Positions 15,211 through 23,563 of a DNA stretch of 27,145 nt are shown here, in pieces. The translations under genes and the position numbers were made by a program. Position 1 is the first letter of the stretch. Every line of letters begins with the position of its first letter. Source of the DNA: Bacillota bacterium (lineage in GTDB: Bacteria > Bacillota > Desulfotomaculia > Desulfotomaculales > Desulfallaceae); contig JAEXOR010000035.1 of assembly GCA_023439185.1 (NCBI GenBank), positions 1 to 27,145 on the forward strand, read 5' to 3'. Below the pieces are notes generated by a model. The model was not told where the DNA came from. It did not search any database and was given only the letters and a program-made list of their open reading frames with translations.

Positions 15211-16437
15211 TTGAACATCGTGCTTGCCGTAGCGGACGATTTCCTTGAGCCGCTGTCAGCCATCAGAGAGTTCATGGTTACTCCGGTTGGTGTCAGAGAA
15301 GACGTTATATATGCAGCGGAAACAGCCGGAGCCGATGTGGTGGTGCTCTCTCCGGAGCTGCCGGGGGAAACGGACGTCATTGATATTATTGAGGAGCTGC
15401 TTGACTTAAACATCCGGACCGTTTTCCTGGCCGGGCGGCTTAATCCCAATAACCTTACAATCAAGAAACTGGTGGAGCTCGGAGTGTATGACATACTTTT
15501 TGAGCCTGTTACCATCGGGCGGCTTAAGGATGCGCTGGTTAACCCCGCCAGTGAGTTTCGACCTAATACCGGCAGGCCTGTGATTGTGCTTGACGGGCAG
15601 GACGGGGACGAGGCCAGGGAAGGTGCCTTGAACCGGATTAAGTCAAACCTGCCCCAGCTCGCCCAGCGAAAAAATAAAGGAGACGGAAAGGTGGCCGGGA
15701 AGGGAGCCATAGTCAACTTGATTGGGGTGTGCTCCCCGGTGCCGGCGGGAAAAACCATGGTGGCGCTGAACCTGGCCGCCGTGCTGGCTTTGCGCGGCAA
15801 TTCCGTGGCTTTGGTTGATCTGGATTTAACCCAGTTGTCACTGGCCAACTGGATTGAAGTGCCGGAAGGGGAGGACGGGGTATACCGCCTGCTAAAAGAC
15901 CCGGGCAACGCCCTTGAGCATGGATATAACCCCAATCTGTTGCCCTGGCTGTATATATATACCGCGTCGACAATAGAATCCGGCGGCGGGGCCGGGAAAA
16001 AGGCCGTAGGTTCCGTGTTGAAAAATCTCTGCAACACGTTTGATTTTGTTGTCGCGGACACGGCCGCAGACTTTAAAACTCCCGCTACCCAGGAGGTAAT
16101 AGCATCAGCCGGGCAAGTTGCATTGGTGACGGACAGTGATTTTAACCACCTTAGAAAAATTCAAGCCGTGCTGGATGGGATGCCGGAAGAGTTTTTCGCC
16201 CGGTGCAGCCTCGCGGCCAACAGGGTGGTGAGCAGCGAATTGGTGGTTGTTTCAGACGCCGAGAATGCCGCCGGGTTAAAGGCGGATGTATCAATAGCCG
16301 ATTGCCTCGGGGTGCTTGAAAGTATCAAGGCCGGTGTGCCGGCGGTGTTGTACAGGGAGGAACTGAAGCATTCTTTTGAAGAATACGCCGATTTTTTGAT
16401 GGTCAATATCCAGGAATCTTTTGATCCGGGAGTTTAA
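15211..16437 (+). CDS. CpaE-like MinD-family ATPase with atypical P-loop
   Basis: A 408-residue protein from TTG 15211 with GGGGGGA upstream. Residues 1-120 form a receiver-like domain (LAVADDFLE, VVVLSPELPG, LGVYDILFEPV), as in CpaE/TadZ proteins. Residues ~165-408 are a MinD/CpaE-type ATPase with VALVDLDLTQ and VVADTAAD. The P-loop is SPVPAGKT (175-182), one residue shorter than SPKGGVGKT and without the signature lysine. The C-terminus (GVPAVLYREELKHSF) parallels the fusion protein at 9634, marking them as paralogues. CpaE/TadZ proteins place Tad pili in the cell. Whether this one hydrolyses ATP is doubtful. Confidence 0.75.
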   Translation: MNIVLAVADDFLEPLSAIREFMVTPVGVREDVIYAAETAGADVVVLSPELPGETDVIDIIEELLDLNIRTVFLAGRLNPNNLTIKKLVELGVYDILFEPVTIGRLKDALVNPASEFRPNTGRPVIVLDGQDGDEAREGALNRIKSNLPQLAQRKNKGDGKVAGKGAIVNLIGVCSPVPAGKTMVALNLAAVLALRGNSVALVDLDLTQLSLANWIEVPEGEDGVYRLLKDPGNALEHGYNPNLLPWLYIYTASTIESGGGAGKKAVGSVLKNLCNTFDFVVADTAADFKTPATQEVIASAGQVALVTDSDFNHLRKIQAVLDGMPEEFFARCSLAANRVVSSELVVVSDAENAAGLKADVSIADCLGVLESIKAGVPAVLYREELKHSFEEYADFLMVNIQESFDPGV

Positions 16438-16481
16438 TATTCCACATGGAATAATCCGCTTTCAAGATTGGAGGTATCTGA

Positions 16482-16979
16482 TTGGACAACCTGAAAAAAT
16501 TTTGGGCTGATCAGAGGGGTAACTTCAGCCTGATCTGGGCTTCTATACTCATTGCGTTTTTCCTGGGGATTTGTGCCGTGGTCATTGACGGCGGCACAGC
16601 GGTACTAAAAAAGCATATCATCCTTAACGCCGGCGACGCCGCGGCGCTGGCCGGCAGCAGCGCCGTGGAGGGCAAACTGGTTTTTGACGATTTTGGTAAT
16701 TCTATTGGCGAAATGCCGGTATTGAACCCCATAATTGCGGACACCTACGCCGCTGGAACGTTGGATGTGAACATGGCAGCCATGAAGTTTAACCAGCGGG
16801 GTATTGCCCTGGAGGAAACCTATGGCGCGGCCGTTGACGCGGACGGCGACGGCTACATTGAAAGCTATAGTTTGAGGCTCCGGGGAACCATAGACGCTCC
16901 CCTTTTTGGCCCCGTATTGGGGCTCTCGGACCGTATCCCTTTTGATAAAACGGTTGTGGCAAAAGTACGGCAAGATTAG
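16482..16979 (+). CDS. TadG-like pilus-associated protein
   Basis: A 165-residue protein from TTG, 8 bases after GGAGGT. It opens with a short polar leader ending DQRG, a hydrophobic helix (SLIWASILIAFFLGICAVVI), then DGGTAVLKKHIILNAGDAAALAGS. The last stretch is characteristic of the TadE/TadG N-terminal region (putative Flp pilus assembly, Tad_N). The remaining ~110 residues would be extracellular. It shares the leader motif W-[A/S/R]-D-Q-x-G with four other small proteins of this cluster. It is much shorter than full TadG, which carries a von Willebrand domain. Confidence 0.7.
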   Translation: MDNLKKFWADQRGNFSLIWASILIAFFLGICAVVIDGGTAVLKKHIILNAGDAAALAGSSAVEGKLVFDDFGNSIGEMPVLNPIIADTYAAGTLDVNMAAMKFNQRGIALEETYGAAVDADGDGYIESYSLRLRGTIDAPLFGPVLGLSDRIPFDKTVVAKVRQD

Positions 16980-16999
16980 ATCGGAGGTTAATTTGTAAA

Positions 17000-17797
17000 A
17001 TGAAAAATAAAAGCTCAATAGTGATGTTCTTTACAGCCCTTCTTTTGCTCGGGGCTTTTTCTTTCTTGCTGGTTAAAGGCAGCTACATGATGATCAACGC
17101 TGTGCCCTATGTTAAAGCGGTAAAAACCATACCGCCATATACAAAGATCACCGGGGATATGGTTGAGATTGATTACGTTGCCGTTAAAAACGCAAAGCCG
17201 GGAATGATTAAAGGCGCCGGCAATGTGATCACGGGAGTGGTTAAGGACGCCGGCAACGTAATCGGCCAGATCACTAAAAGTGAAATACCTGCCGGAACGC
17301 CGGTATATTTGGGGCAGCTTGGCTATAAAGGCGAAAACACGCTGACTGCCCAGTTAACGGATATGGCGGAAACCAACCAGCGGGGCAAATCGCTGCCCGT
17401 GGAAAACCTGATGGGCCTTGACGGGGACTTGATGGTGGGGGACAGGGTGGATGTTACCGGTTCCTTAAAGCTTCCCTTACATGGCGTACAAACGCCTGTA
17501 AGCCAGACCATAGCCGAAAAAGTAATGGTGCTGGGCATAATCAGGGACGCCAACAGCAACAAGATGACCGGTATAAAGCTTGCCGTCACCAAGCAGCAAG
17601 GTCAGGATATTGATTTCGTTACCGGCAACGGCGGGAAAATCGGGCTGATGCTCTGCCCGTACGATGTAGAGGACAGCGTTGCCGTGCCGACCACGCCGGA
17701 GACATTTGTAAACAGACACATGGTTACTGCAAATACGGATAATCAGACTGTCGGCACAGCAGAAGAAAAGGTTGCGGAAACTACAGAAACTGAATAG
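17000..17797 (+). CDS. cpaB: CpaB/RcpC-like SAF-domain pilus assembly protein
   Basis: A 265-residue protein from ATG, with CGGAGG upstream. One N-terminal transmembrane helix (residues ~7-30) precedes a SAF domain (about 33-105: VKAVKTIPPYTKITGDMVE ... KSEIPAGTPVYLGQL). A CpaB/RcpC C-terminal domain follows (GDRVDVTG..., ...VAVTKQQGQDIDFVTGNGGKIGLML). CpaB is the envelope-spanning partner of Tad pilus assembly. It lies between the TadG-like and the TadZ genes, the usual Tad order. Confidence 0.8.
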   Translation: MKNKSSIVMFFTALLLLGAFSFLLVKGSYMMINAVPYVKAVKTIPPYTKITGDMVEIDYVAVKNAKPGMIKGAGNVITGVVKDAGNVIGQITKSEIPAGTPVYLGQLGYKGENTLTAQLTDMAETNQRGKSLPVENLMGLDGDLMVGDRVDVTGSLKLPLHGVQTPVSQTIAEKVMVLGIIRDANSNKMTGIKLAVTKQQGQDIDFVTGNGGKIGLMLCPYDVEDSVAVPTTPETFVNRHMVTANTDNQTVGTAEEKVAETTETE

Positions 17798-17814
17798 GGA
17801 AGGGAGGACTTACT

Positions 17815-19164
17815 ATGTTGAAAATACTGATTTTCGATTTTGACGAAAACCGGGCCGCTGAAATTGCTCAAACAGCCCGGCAGCTTGGATTTCAGCCCGT
17901 AATGATAAATTCTCCGGAAGAGATTAACCAGAGAGAGCAATTTATAGCCGCCTTTATTACCCAGGAGTCTGAAAGTCCGGCCTGGTACGATTTGATTTCC
18001 CAGTTGGCGGCCCGCGGCATTTTCGCTTACCTGTTGGGCGAACCTTCTCTTGAAGCCTACCGGCTCATACCGGAGATAGGCGGCTCCGGCCTGGTAAACT
18101 GGAACAATGCCGGTATTGAAGCCGGCAACTACTTAAAGCTGCTGGCCCAGGGGCAGGGAGGCCCGGGAAAGGCAGGGCGGTCCTTGCGCCAGCCCCTTAA
18201 ACGCAGCGCCCCCGCCCCTGTCAATGCGGGAGTTCCTAACACTATGCGGAGTGTACCGGCGGCCCCGGTGCAGACGCCGGCGCCGGGTCTGAAACTGCCC
18301 GGCCGGCAGGAGCCGTCTCCAACCAGGGCTTCCCGCCGCCGCCGGCGCGGTGAAGAGGGCAGGGATACTTTGCGGGATCAGATAGTGGTGATATATTCCC
18401 CCAAGGGCGGGGTGGGCAAAAGCACTTTCAGCGTGAATTTTGCCTTCTCCCTGGTTTCTTTGCTCAAGGATCAGAAAATACGTCCCGTGTTGGTCGATCT
18501 GGATACCTCATTCGGCAACATTGCCAGTATGCTGGACCTCCGGCACCAGGCCAATCTGATCAACTGGATTAAGAGTGACTTCAAAGAAGACTTCTCAAAC
18601 CTGGTTGTGCAGCATGAGTCTGGTTTGGACATACTTTTAGCCCCTCCCAATCCCCTGGAGTCCGGAGCTATTACCGCCGAAGTGGTTGACAAAATGTTGT
18701 ACACCCTGAACAAGAGATATGACTTCGTGGTGGTGGACACCAACCCCTCGATCAAGTTGCACCACACCAAGGCATTTGAATGGGCGGATACCATTGTGTT
18801 GCTGGGAACTACGCAAAAACCCACCTTAAAGGATGTCCGGGCCATGGACGGCATATTTGACCAGCTTAAGATTGATAAGAGCAAGGTGAAATTTGTGCTT
18901 AACATGGTACCGAAACAACCGTCGATTAATGTACAGGACGCCATAAACGAAATACCATTTCAGTGCATTGGGCTGATTCCGGAGGACGCGGCTGTGAAGG
19001 TGGAAGAAAACAGGGGGTCCGTGGCCTGTCTGTCCAGACGGGCAAAAAGCTATACCCAGGCGCACATACAGGTGTGCAACAAGATACTGGGCAGGAGCGT
19101 TATCCAAAACAGATGGAAAAATGCAGGGTTTGCGGACAAGCTTAAAGGTCTGTTCGGTAGGTAA
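17815..19164 (+). CDS. cpaE: CpaE/TadZ MinD-family ATPase, canonical P-loop
   Basis: A 449-residue protein with ATG start and GGGAGG upstream. Residues 1-110 form a receiver-like fold (ILIFDFDENRAAEIAQT), then a Pro/Ala/Arg-rich linker, then a MinD/CpaE ATPase (about 190-430). The deviant Walker A is complete: SPKGGVGKST (195-204) including the signature lysine. VLVDLDTSFGN and FVVVDTNPS follow. This family marks the assembly site of Tad pili. It is the only one of the three MinD-type ATPases in the window with a normal nucleotide-binding loop, and directly precedes the CpaF gene. Confidence 0.85.
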   Translation: MLKILIFDFDENRAAEIAQTARQLGFQPVMINSPEEINQREQFIAAFITQESESPAWYDLISQLAARGIFAYLLGEPSLEAYRLIPEIGGSGLVNWNNAGIEAGNYLKLLAQGQGGPGKAGRSLRQPLKRSAPAPVNAGVPNTMRSVPAAPVQTPAPGLKLPGRQEPSPTRASRRRRRGEEGRDTLRDQIVVIYSPKGGVGKSTFSVNFAFSLVSLLKDQKIRPVLVDLDTSFGNIASMLDLRHQANLINWIKSDFKEDFSNLVVQHESGLDILLAPPNPLESGAITAEVVDKMLYTLNKRYDFVVVDTNPSIKLHHTKAFEWADTIVLLGTTQKPTLKDVRAMDGIFDQLKIDKSKVKFVLNMVPKQPSINVQDAINEIPFQCIGLIPEDAAVKVEENRGSVACLSRRAKSYTQAHIQVCNKILGRSVIQNRWKNAGFADKLKGLFGR

Positions 19165-19180
19165 GGGGGAGGTATAACAT

Positions 19181-20593
19181 ATGAGTCTATTTACTGATCC
19201 GCTGCAATATCTGCAGGTTGACGAACAGGAAGGAACGCTGCTGCAGGATCTGCTTGTGGAGCAGGGCGAGACCGTGGCATCAAAAGGAATTCTCGGTGAA
19301 AAGGACCGTCTGCAGCTCAAAAAGGATTTAAAGCCCCGGTTGGACACGCTGCTGACCGATGAGCTGCTGAAAGAAAAGCACAAGCCCGAGGTAAAGGACA
19401 AAATACGCAAAATTGTCCACGATCAGGTCCATGAGTTGGGAAGTAAATTTCCCCCGTCGCTGAAAGACGCCTTAAACGAGATTGTAGAGGAAGAAATGCT
19501 ATCAATCACCGGCCTGGGGCTTATACAGCCGCTGTTGGAGCAGGACATAGAGGAAGCCTGGATCGTCAAGGGCCGCGAAATCTGGTTCCAGGACAGGAAA
19601 GGCCAAAAGCACAAGTGGGAATACGAATACACTTCTGTTGACGATGTATATCACATGATTGACCGCGTGTTGTCGCCAATCGGCAAAAAAGCCAATGAGA
19701 CCAATACTATTGTTGACGCCTGGTATAACGGGATGCGGGTGCATATTGTCATGGACCCCACCTGCCCGGACGGACCCTCCGTGTCTTTCAGGCTGCACCA
19801 GAAGGAAGGATTGTCCTTTGATGATCTCAAAGAAAATAAGACCATAGGCCCGCTGGCCGCCGAATTGATTGCGGCCATGATACTGGCGGAGTTTAATATG
19901 GGCATAACCGGCGGCACCAGGTCCGGAAAAACCACTTTGCTTAACGTTGTTTGCGGCCTTGCTCCCCAGGACAGGAGATACATCAGCATCGAGGACCGCC
20001 TTGAATTGAACCTGCCGCAGAAACACTGGGTCAGGCTCGTTACCAGGGACGCCAACGAACAAGGTAAGTTCGGCGTCGGTTACGATAGTTTGATAAAGGC
20101 TACGCTGAGCATGTCGCCGGACCACTTTTTCATGGGTGAGGCCAGGGACGGTGCTTTCCTGCTGATTCTTATGGCGGCCACCACCGGCCATACCTTGCTT
20201 CTTTGCACATTCCACACCGGCGACTACATGGGTGAGGACGGCAGCGAAGGCCAGGCCACTGTTACCCGTATGGAAACCCTGGCCATGATGAATAACCCCA
20301 ATATAACCGAACGGGTGGCCAGAAGTCTTATCGCTGCCGGATACCAGGCCGACATTCACATCAAAATTATCAAAGACGGACTGAAAACCGTCGGCCGGCG
20401 GGTGACCCGCATATCCGGCATATTCGGTATGAAAGGTGACTCCGTGCGGGTTGAGGACGTCCTTTTGTATGACGAGGCAAACGACCGGGAGGTTATTGCG
20501 TCCGGTCCGGGTCCGGCCCATATGGCAAAGCTTTTGAGAAAGCGCGGGGTGGTCCCACCAGCATGGCTGGAGAGGGGGAAACAAGATGTATGA
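19181..20593 (+). CDS. cpaF: CpaF/TadA-type VirB11 secretion ATPase
   Basis: A 470-residue protein from ATG behind GGGGGAGG. Walker A is GGTRSGKTT (about 244-252). Downstream are the Asp-box-like SIEDRLELNLPQKHWVRLV, the Walker B region HFFMGEARDGAF and a His-box stretch TGHTLLLCTFHTGD, in the order usual for VirB11/GspE-type ATPases. Length fits CpaF/TadA. It powers pilus extension with TadB and TadC, whose genes follow; the TadB start overlaps this stop by 8 bases. Confidence 0.9.
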   Translation: MSLFTDPLQYLQVDEQEGTLLQDLLVEQGETVASKGILGEKDRLQLKKDLKPRLDTLLTDELLKEKHKPEVKDKIRKIVHDQVHELGSKFPPSLKDALNEIVEEEMLSITGLGLIQPLLEQDIEEAWIVKGREIWFQDRKGQKHKWEYEYTSVDDVYHMIDRVLSPIGKKANETNTIVDAWYNGMRVHIVMDPTCPDGPSVSFRLHQKEGLSFDDLKENKTIGPLAAELIAAMILAEFNMGITGGTRSGKTTLLNVVCGLAPQDRRYISIEDRLELNLPQKHWVRLVTRDANEQGKFGVGYDSLIKATLSMSPDHFFMGEARDGAFLLILMAATTGHTLLLCTFHTGDYMGEDGSEGQATVTRMETLAMMNNPNITERVARSLIAAGYQADIHIKIIKDGLKTVGRRVTRISGIFGMKGDSVRVEDVLLYDEANDREVIASGPGPAHMAKLLRKRGVVPPAWLERGKQDV

Positions 20594-21488
20594 TTATTTG
20601 ACCATGGCCCTGTTTTTTTCCGGCGGACTGTTCATGTTTGGCTGGCTGATTCATCGGCGTAACCTGAAACGCCGGGAATTGTCCGGTTTTTTAACCGGCG
20701 CCGATGATGTAAATACCGTGGTTAAGAAGGGCAGAAAGTCAAACTCAGTTAATATCTTTTTCAGTCGGGCCGGCTATCCGGATTGGGGGGAAACACATGC
20801 CCTGCTTGCGCTGGTGATAACTGCTGCGGTTGGCTGGTTGATTGGCCTGCTGATTACCGGTTCCTTATACGCCGCTGCCGGTTTTATCCTGATCGGGCCG
20901 TTTATATTTTACAGTTATCTGGCCCGGACAATTGAGAAAAATGAATTTGCCATGTACCGGCAGATGAGCGATTTTTGCTTGAGGCTGGCCAATTCGATTG
21001 CTTCGGGCAACTCTTTTGAACAGGCAATAGCATCGGTAGCGCCCAAACTTGACCTGCCCTTGCGGGCGCCGATTAAAGAGCTGGCCAGGAAAATAAGTCA
21101 GGGCAATATAAAGACCCTTGATGCCGTACAGGAGGCAGAGGCGTATATACCGGTTACCCCGTACCGGATGTTTTTATTGGCGGTCCGGACCCACTACCGT
21201 ATGGGCGGCGATCTAGCGCAAAGCCTTAATGATATTACAAGCCAGGTGGACAAAAGCAATAAAGCTTTGGAGAGCATTAGGGCTTACAACAGCGGGGCCA
21301 TCGGCGAAGGGGTTTTTATAACGGTTTTCCCGGTAGTAATCTTGATGCTTGAGAGGATATTTATCCCCGGATATCTCATGCCCCTTTTTAATACCGCTTT
21401 GGGGCTGAAAATGTTTTTTCTGGCCACTGCCCTGATCCTGGGCGGCTGGATTTTAATCAGGAAAATAAGTCATATCAAGGTGATGTAG
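20586..21488 (+). CDS. tadB: TadB-like type II/IV inner-membrane platform protein
   Basis: A 300-residue membrane protein overlapping the end of cpaF by 8 bases. It has an N-terminal helix, two central helices (about 75-115), a cytoplasmic T2SSF-type domain (FCLRLANSIASGNSFEQAIASVA ... GGDLAQSLNDITSQVDKSNKALE) and two C-terminal helices. This is the TadB layout. It forms the membrane platform with TadC on which CpaF acts. Confidence 0.85.
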   Translation: MYDYLTMALFFSGGLFMFGWLIHRRNLKRRELSGFLTGADDVNTVVKKGRKSNSVNIFFSRAGYPDWGETHALLALVITAAVGWLIGLLITGSLYAAAGFILIGPFIFYSYLARTIEKNEFAMYRQMSDFCLRLANSIASGNSFEQAIASVAPKLDLPLRAPIKELARKISQGNIKTLDAVQEAEAYIPVTPYRMFLLAVRTHYRMGGDLAQSLNDITSQVDKSNKALESIRAYNSGAIGEGVFITVFPVVILMLERIFIPGYLMPLFNTALGLKMFFLATALILGGWILIRKISHIKVM

Positions 21489-21514
21489 GGGCTTTAAAAG
21501 GAGTGATTGTTAAA

Positions 21515-22384
21515 GTGCTGCAGCTAAGTATAATTTGTTTTTTGGGGCTTGTCTGCGGTTACGCGGGCTTTTTGTTTTACAGGCAGGGCAAGAGCCGGGC
21601 GTTCAGGGATTATCTTGAGGGCAAGCCCGGCAGCAAGGACAAGGAAGGCAGCTCACTAATTGACAAAATTATAAAGGTACTGCGGCCCGTCCTGCCCGGG
21701 GAGCAGGGGATTGTCTGGATGTCCGGCATGCTGACCAGGGCCGGCCTGGATTATGCGCCTGAACAGGTATTCGCGGTCAGTTATTCCAGTGCGCCGCTGG
21801 CTGCCGCCGTCATGTTTGCCTTGCTAAACGGCGTTGACCCGGCCAGGGCCGCTTTGGTATCCCTGCTGTTTGGGGCGCTGGTGTTTTCCATCCCTATTAT
21901 TTACGTCTCGACAACCGCGGGTGAAAGACTTGCAAAAGCGGACAGGGAATATCTGCCCCTTTTGATGCTGATGAAGACGCTATCCAGTACCAGCGCCGGC
22001 AATAGTTTTGACGCCCTGGCCATGGCGGCTATAGAGGATTCCAACGGAGTGCTGGCGGGGGAGCTAAGCCGCGCCTTTAGCCGGGTAGCCCGTGGAGTTG
22101 ATAAAGAAGTTGCTCTTATGGAAGCCGCGCAAAGGGTGGGGCTTGAGGATTTTACCCGGTTCATCGAGGCTATCATCGAGGCCGACAAAAAAGGCACCCA
22201 GATGAACATAATTGAGCAGCTTATAGGCACCGCGTTTCACAACATCGACATTTTGACCACCAAGAAAAAGGGCAGTTCGGACAGATTGCTGGCCATCCCA
22301 CTGGCCGGGATGATTTTTCCCGCCAGCGCCATAATCATGATCGGACCGGGTGCGATTGCGGCCATGCAGGCAATGACGTTTTAA
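21515..22384 (+). CDS. tadC: TadC-like membrane platform protein
   Basis: About 289 residues from GTG 21515; AAAAGGAG at 21496-21503 is correctly spaced for it, whereas GTG 21503 overlaps that site. Topology repeats that of TadB: an N-terminal helix, paired helices near 85-130, a T2SSF cytoplasmic domain (LMLMKTLSSTSAGNSFDALA ... EADKKGTQMNIIEQLIGTAF) and C-terminal helices. It follows TadB by 26 bases, as usual in Tad operons. Confidence 0.85.
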   Translation: MLQLSIICFLGLVCGYAGFLFYRQGKSRAFRDYLEGKPGSKDKEGSSLIDKIIKVLRPVLPGEQGIVWMSGMLTRAGLDYAPEQVFAVSYSSAPLAAAVMFALLNGVDPARAALVSLLFGALVFSIPIIYVSTTAGERLAKADREYLPLLMLMKTLSSTSAGNSFDALAMAAIEDSNGVLAGELSRAFSRVARGVDKEVALMEAAQRVGLEDFTRFIEAIIEADKKGTQMNIIEQLIGTAFHNIDILTTKKKGSSDRLLAIPLAGMIFPASAIIMIGPGAIAAMQAMTF

Positions 22385-22414
22385 TTTATTGGAAGGGTGA
22401 AAGGGGGTGTTTTA

Positions 22415-22585
22415 ATGGGCGAGGTATTGCGTGACATTTGGGCGGATCAGAAGGGTTTAAGCCCACTGGTGGTAACGGTTATTATTGCGGCCATGGCGGG
22501 GGCCATGGCATTGGGGATCTATGCGTCGTGGGCGCCGAAGCTGAAAAATCTAAATGAACGGAGCCAGGGTGTCCTGGGCAATTAA
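22415..22585 (+). CDS. Small pilin-like protein 1
   Basis: A 56-residue protein from ATG 22415, with AAAGGGGGTG well placed upstream (GTG 22397 lies ahead of that site). It has a short leader ending IWADQKG, then LSPLVVTVIIAAMAGAMALG and a short polar tail. The charged leader ending in Gly, followed by one hydrophobic helix, is the arrangement cleaved by type IV prepilin peptidases, and one is encoded 320 bases downstream. The mature start LSPLVV resembles archaeal-type pilins more than the usual Flp pattern with Glu at +5. Major-pilin role is inferred. Confidence 0.7.
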   Translation: MGEVLRDIWADQKGLSPLVVTVIIAAMAGAMALGIYASWAPKLKNLNERSQGVLGN

Positions 22586-22595
22586 TATTTACTGA

Positions 22596-22854
22596 TGAAG
22601 GGAAGTAACGGCGTGAATATTGTTAAGGAAATTTGGAGCGACCAGAACGGGTCATGCCCATTGTCATTGGTGGTAACAATGATTCTTATCACGGTGGTGG
22701 CGATAGTATCGCTGGGAGCTATATTAATATTATTTTGAAGGGAGGTAACGGCGTGAATATTGTTAAGGAAATTTGGAGCGACCAGAACGGGTTAAGCCCA
22801 CTGGTGGTAACAATGATCCTTGTCGCGGTGGGGGCGATAATGGCGCTGGGAGCT
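22596..22854 (+). repeat. Tandem duplication of a pilin gene
   Basis: Copies at about 22596-22720 and 22736-22854 are offset by 140 bases. Each includes the ribosome-binding site, GTG start, leader and most of the membrane helix. Copy 1 carries a net 6-base insertion after the DQNG codons and scattered substitutions, then loses similarity and meets a stop. Confidence 0.85.
22613..22738 (+). CDS. Small pilin-like protein 2 (short duplicate)
   Basis: A 41-residue frame from GTG 22613 to TGA 22736-22738, behind GAAGGGAAG. It begins like its neighbour (MNIVKEIWSDQNG), then reads SCPLSLVVTMIL and ends just after the hydrophobic helix. Relative to the next gene it has two extra codons after the leader and lacks the polar tail of about 15 residues. 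It could be a degenerate copy or a minimal pilin subunit. Too short for many gene finders. Confidence 0.5.
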   Translation: MNIVKEIWSDQNGSCPLSLVVTMILITVVAIVSLGAILILF

Positions 22855-22938
22855 GTGAATCTTCTTTCACCGAAGATAAGAGACACTACTGAAGGCGCGG
22901 GGGATGTTATGGATGACGCAGCTTCTTTCACTTTCTAA
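22753..22938 (+). CDS. Small pilin-like protein 3
   Basis: A 61-residue protein from GTG 22753 with GGGAGG 7 bases upstream. The leader MNIVKEIWSDQNG precedes LSPLVVTMILVAVGAIMALG and a polar tail (SPKIRDTTEGAGDVMDD). An upstream ATG at 22633 in the same frame exists only because the frame runs through the other copy of the duplication, and it has no ribosome-binding site. The end overlaps the prepilin peptidase start by 35 bases. Confidence 0.7.
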   Translation: MNIVKEIWSDQNGLSPLVVTMILVAVGAIMALGAVNLLSPKIRDTTEGAGDVMDDAASFTF

Positions 22939-23563
22939 TAACAAAAAAATGGTTCTTTGGGTTGCGCTATTAATAAGCGCCGGTTTATCCGGCGCTTATT
23001 ATGCGACACTGCGGCTGCCCCTGTTATACTTTACTTTGCCGCTGGTTATTGTTTGCGCTATAACTGATTACTACACTTATTCAAAGGGCAAAGACGGAAT
23101 CATTTACAATGCGGTTGTGGCGCCGGCGCTGCCGTTTGCCCTGGCCTATCATTTCATTTCCGCTGGGACGCCGGGGCTGTGGCTTTTTACTAAAGGATTG
23201 CTGCTGGCTGGGTTGCTGGCGTTTGTTATGTATTGGTTCTGTGCCATCGGGGGCGGGGATTTTAAGCTGATTGTTGCATTGGGAGCGCTGCATGGAGGAC
23301 CTTTTGCCGGGCTTTGTGTCATGATTGCTTCCGTGCTGATGCTTATTTACGGGATCTTCGTAATGGCGAAGGGTGGTAAGCTGATGGAGTTTGTGCGGAG
23401 CTTGTGTACAACAACAAAGTATATAACGGCCAGGATGGCGGTGGGGGGCAAGGAGAAAGTTGACCTGGGCGAGCTGCCCGGCATTACTGTACCCTTTGGC
23501 GTACCCCTGGCCATGGCGGTGGCTATAGTATTTACGGCAGGATTAAAATGGGGGGCGGTTTAA
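22904..23563 (+). CDS. cpaA: Type IV prepilin peptidase (A24, CpaA/TadV-like)
   Basis: A 219-residue polytopic protein. The two catalytic aspartates of A24 peptidases are seen: D55 in AITDYYTYSKGKDGIIYN and D119 in the GxGD-type motif GGGDFKL. Size and lack of the cytoplasmic methylase domain fit the short CpaA/TadV class. It should cleave the DQxG leaders of the neighbouring pilin-like proteins. ATG 22904 and 22913 are both possible starts and neither has a strong ribosome-binding site; translation may be coupled to the overlapping pilin gene. The stop overlaps the next start (TAATG). Confidence 0.85.
   Translation: MLWMTQLLSLSNNKKMVLWVALLISAGLSGAYYATLRLPLLYFTLPLVIVCAITDYYTYSKGKDGIIYNAVVAPALPFALAYHFISAGTPGLWLFTKGLLLAGLLAFVMYWFCAIGGGDFKLIVALGALHGGPFAGLCVMIASVLMLIYGIFVMAKGGKLMEFVRSLCTTTKYITARMAVGGKEKVDLGELPGITVPFGVPLAMAVAIVFTAGLKWGAV

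Noticed and set aside
15159..16061. Minus-strand frame of 300 codons
   Set aside because: Antisense to the CpaE-like gene, Ser/Pro-rich with no recognisable motif or ribosome-binding site.
19502..20584. Long minus-strand frame (360 codons)
   Set aside because: It lies antisense to cpaF, which has all family motifs; long antisense frames are common in GC-rich codon-biased genes.
22633..22752. N-terminal extension giving a 101-residue protein ending at 22938
   Set aside because: It is the out-of-frame reading of the first pilin copy, lacks a ribosome-binding site, and GTG 22753 with GGGAGG is a much better start.
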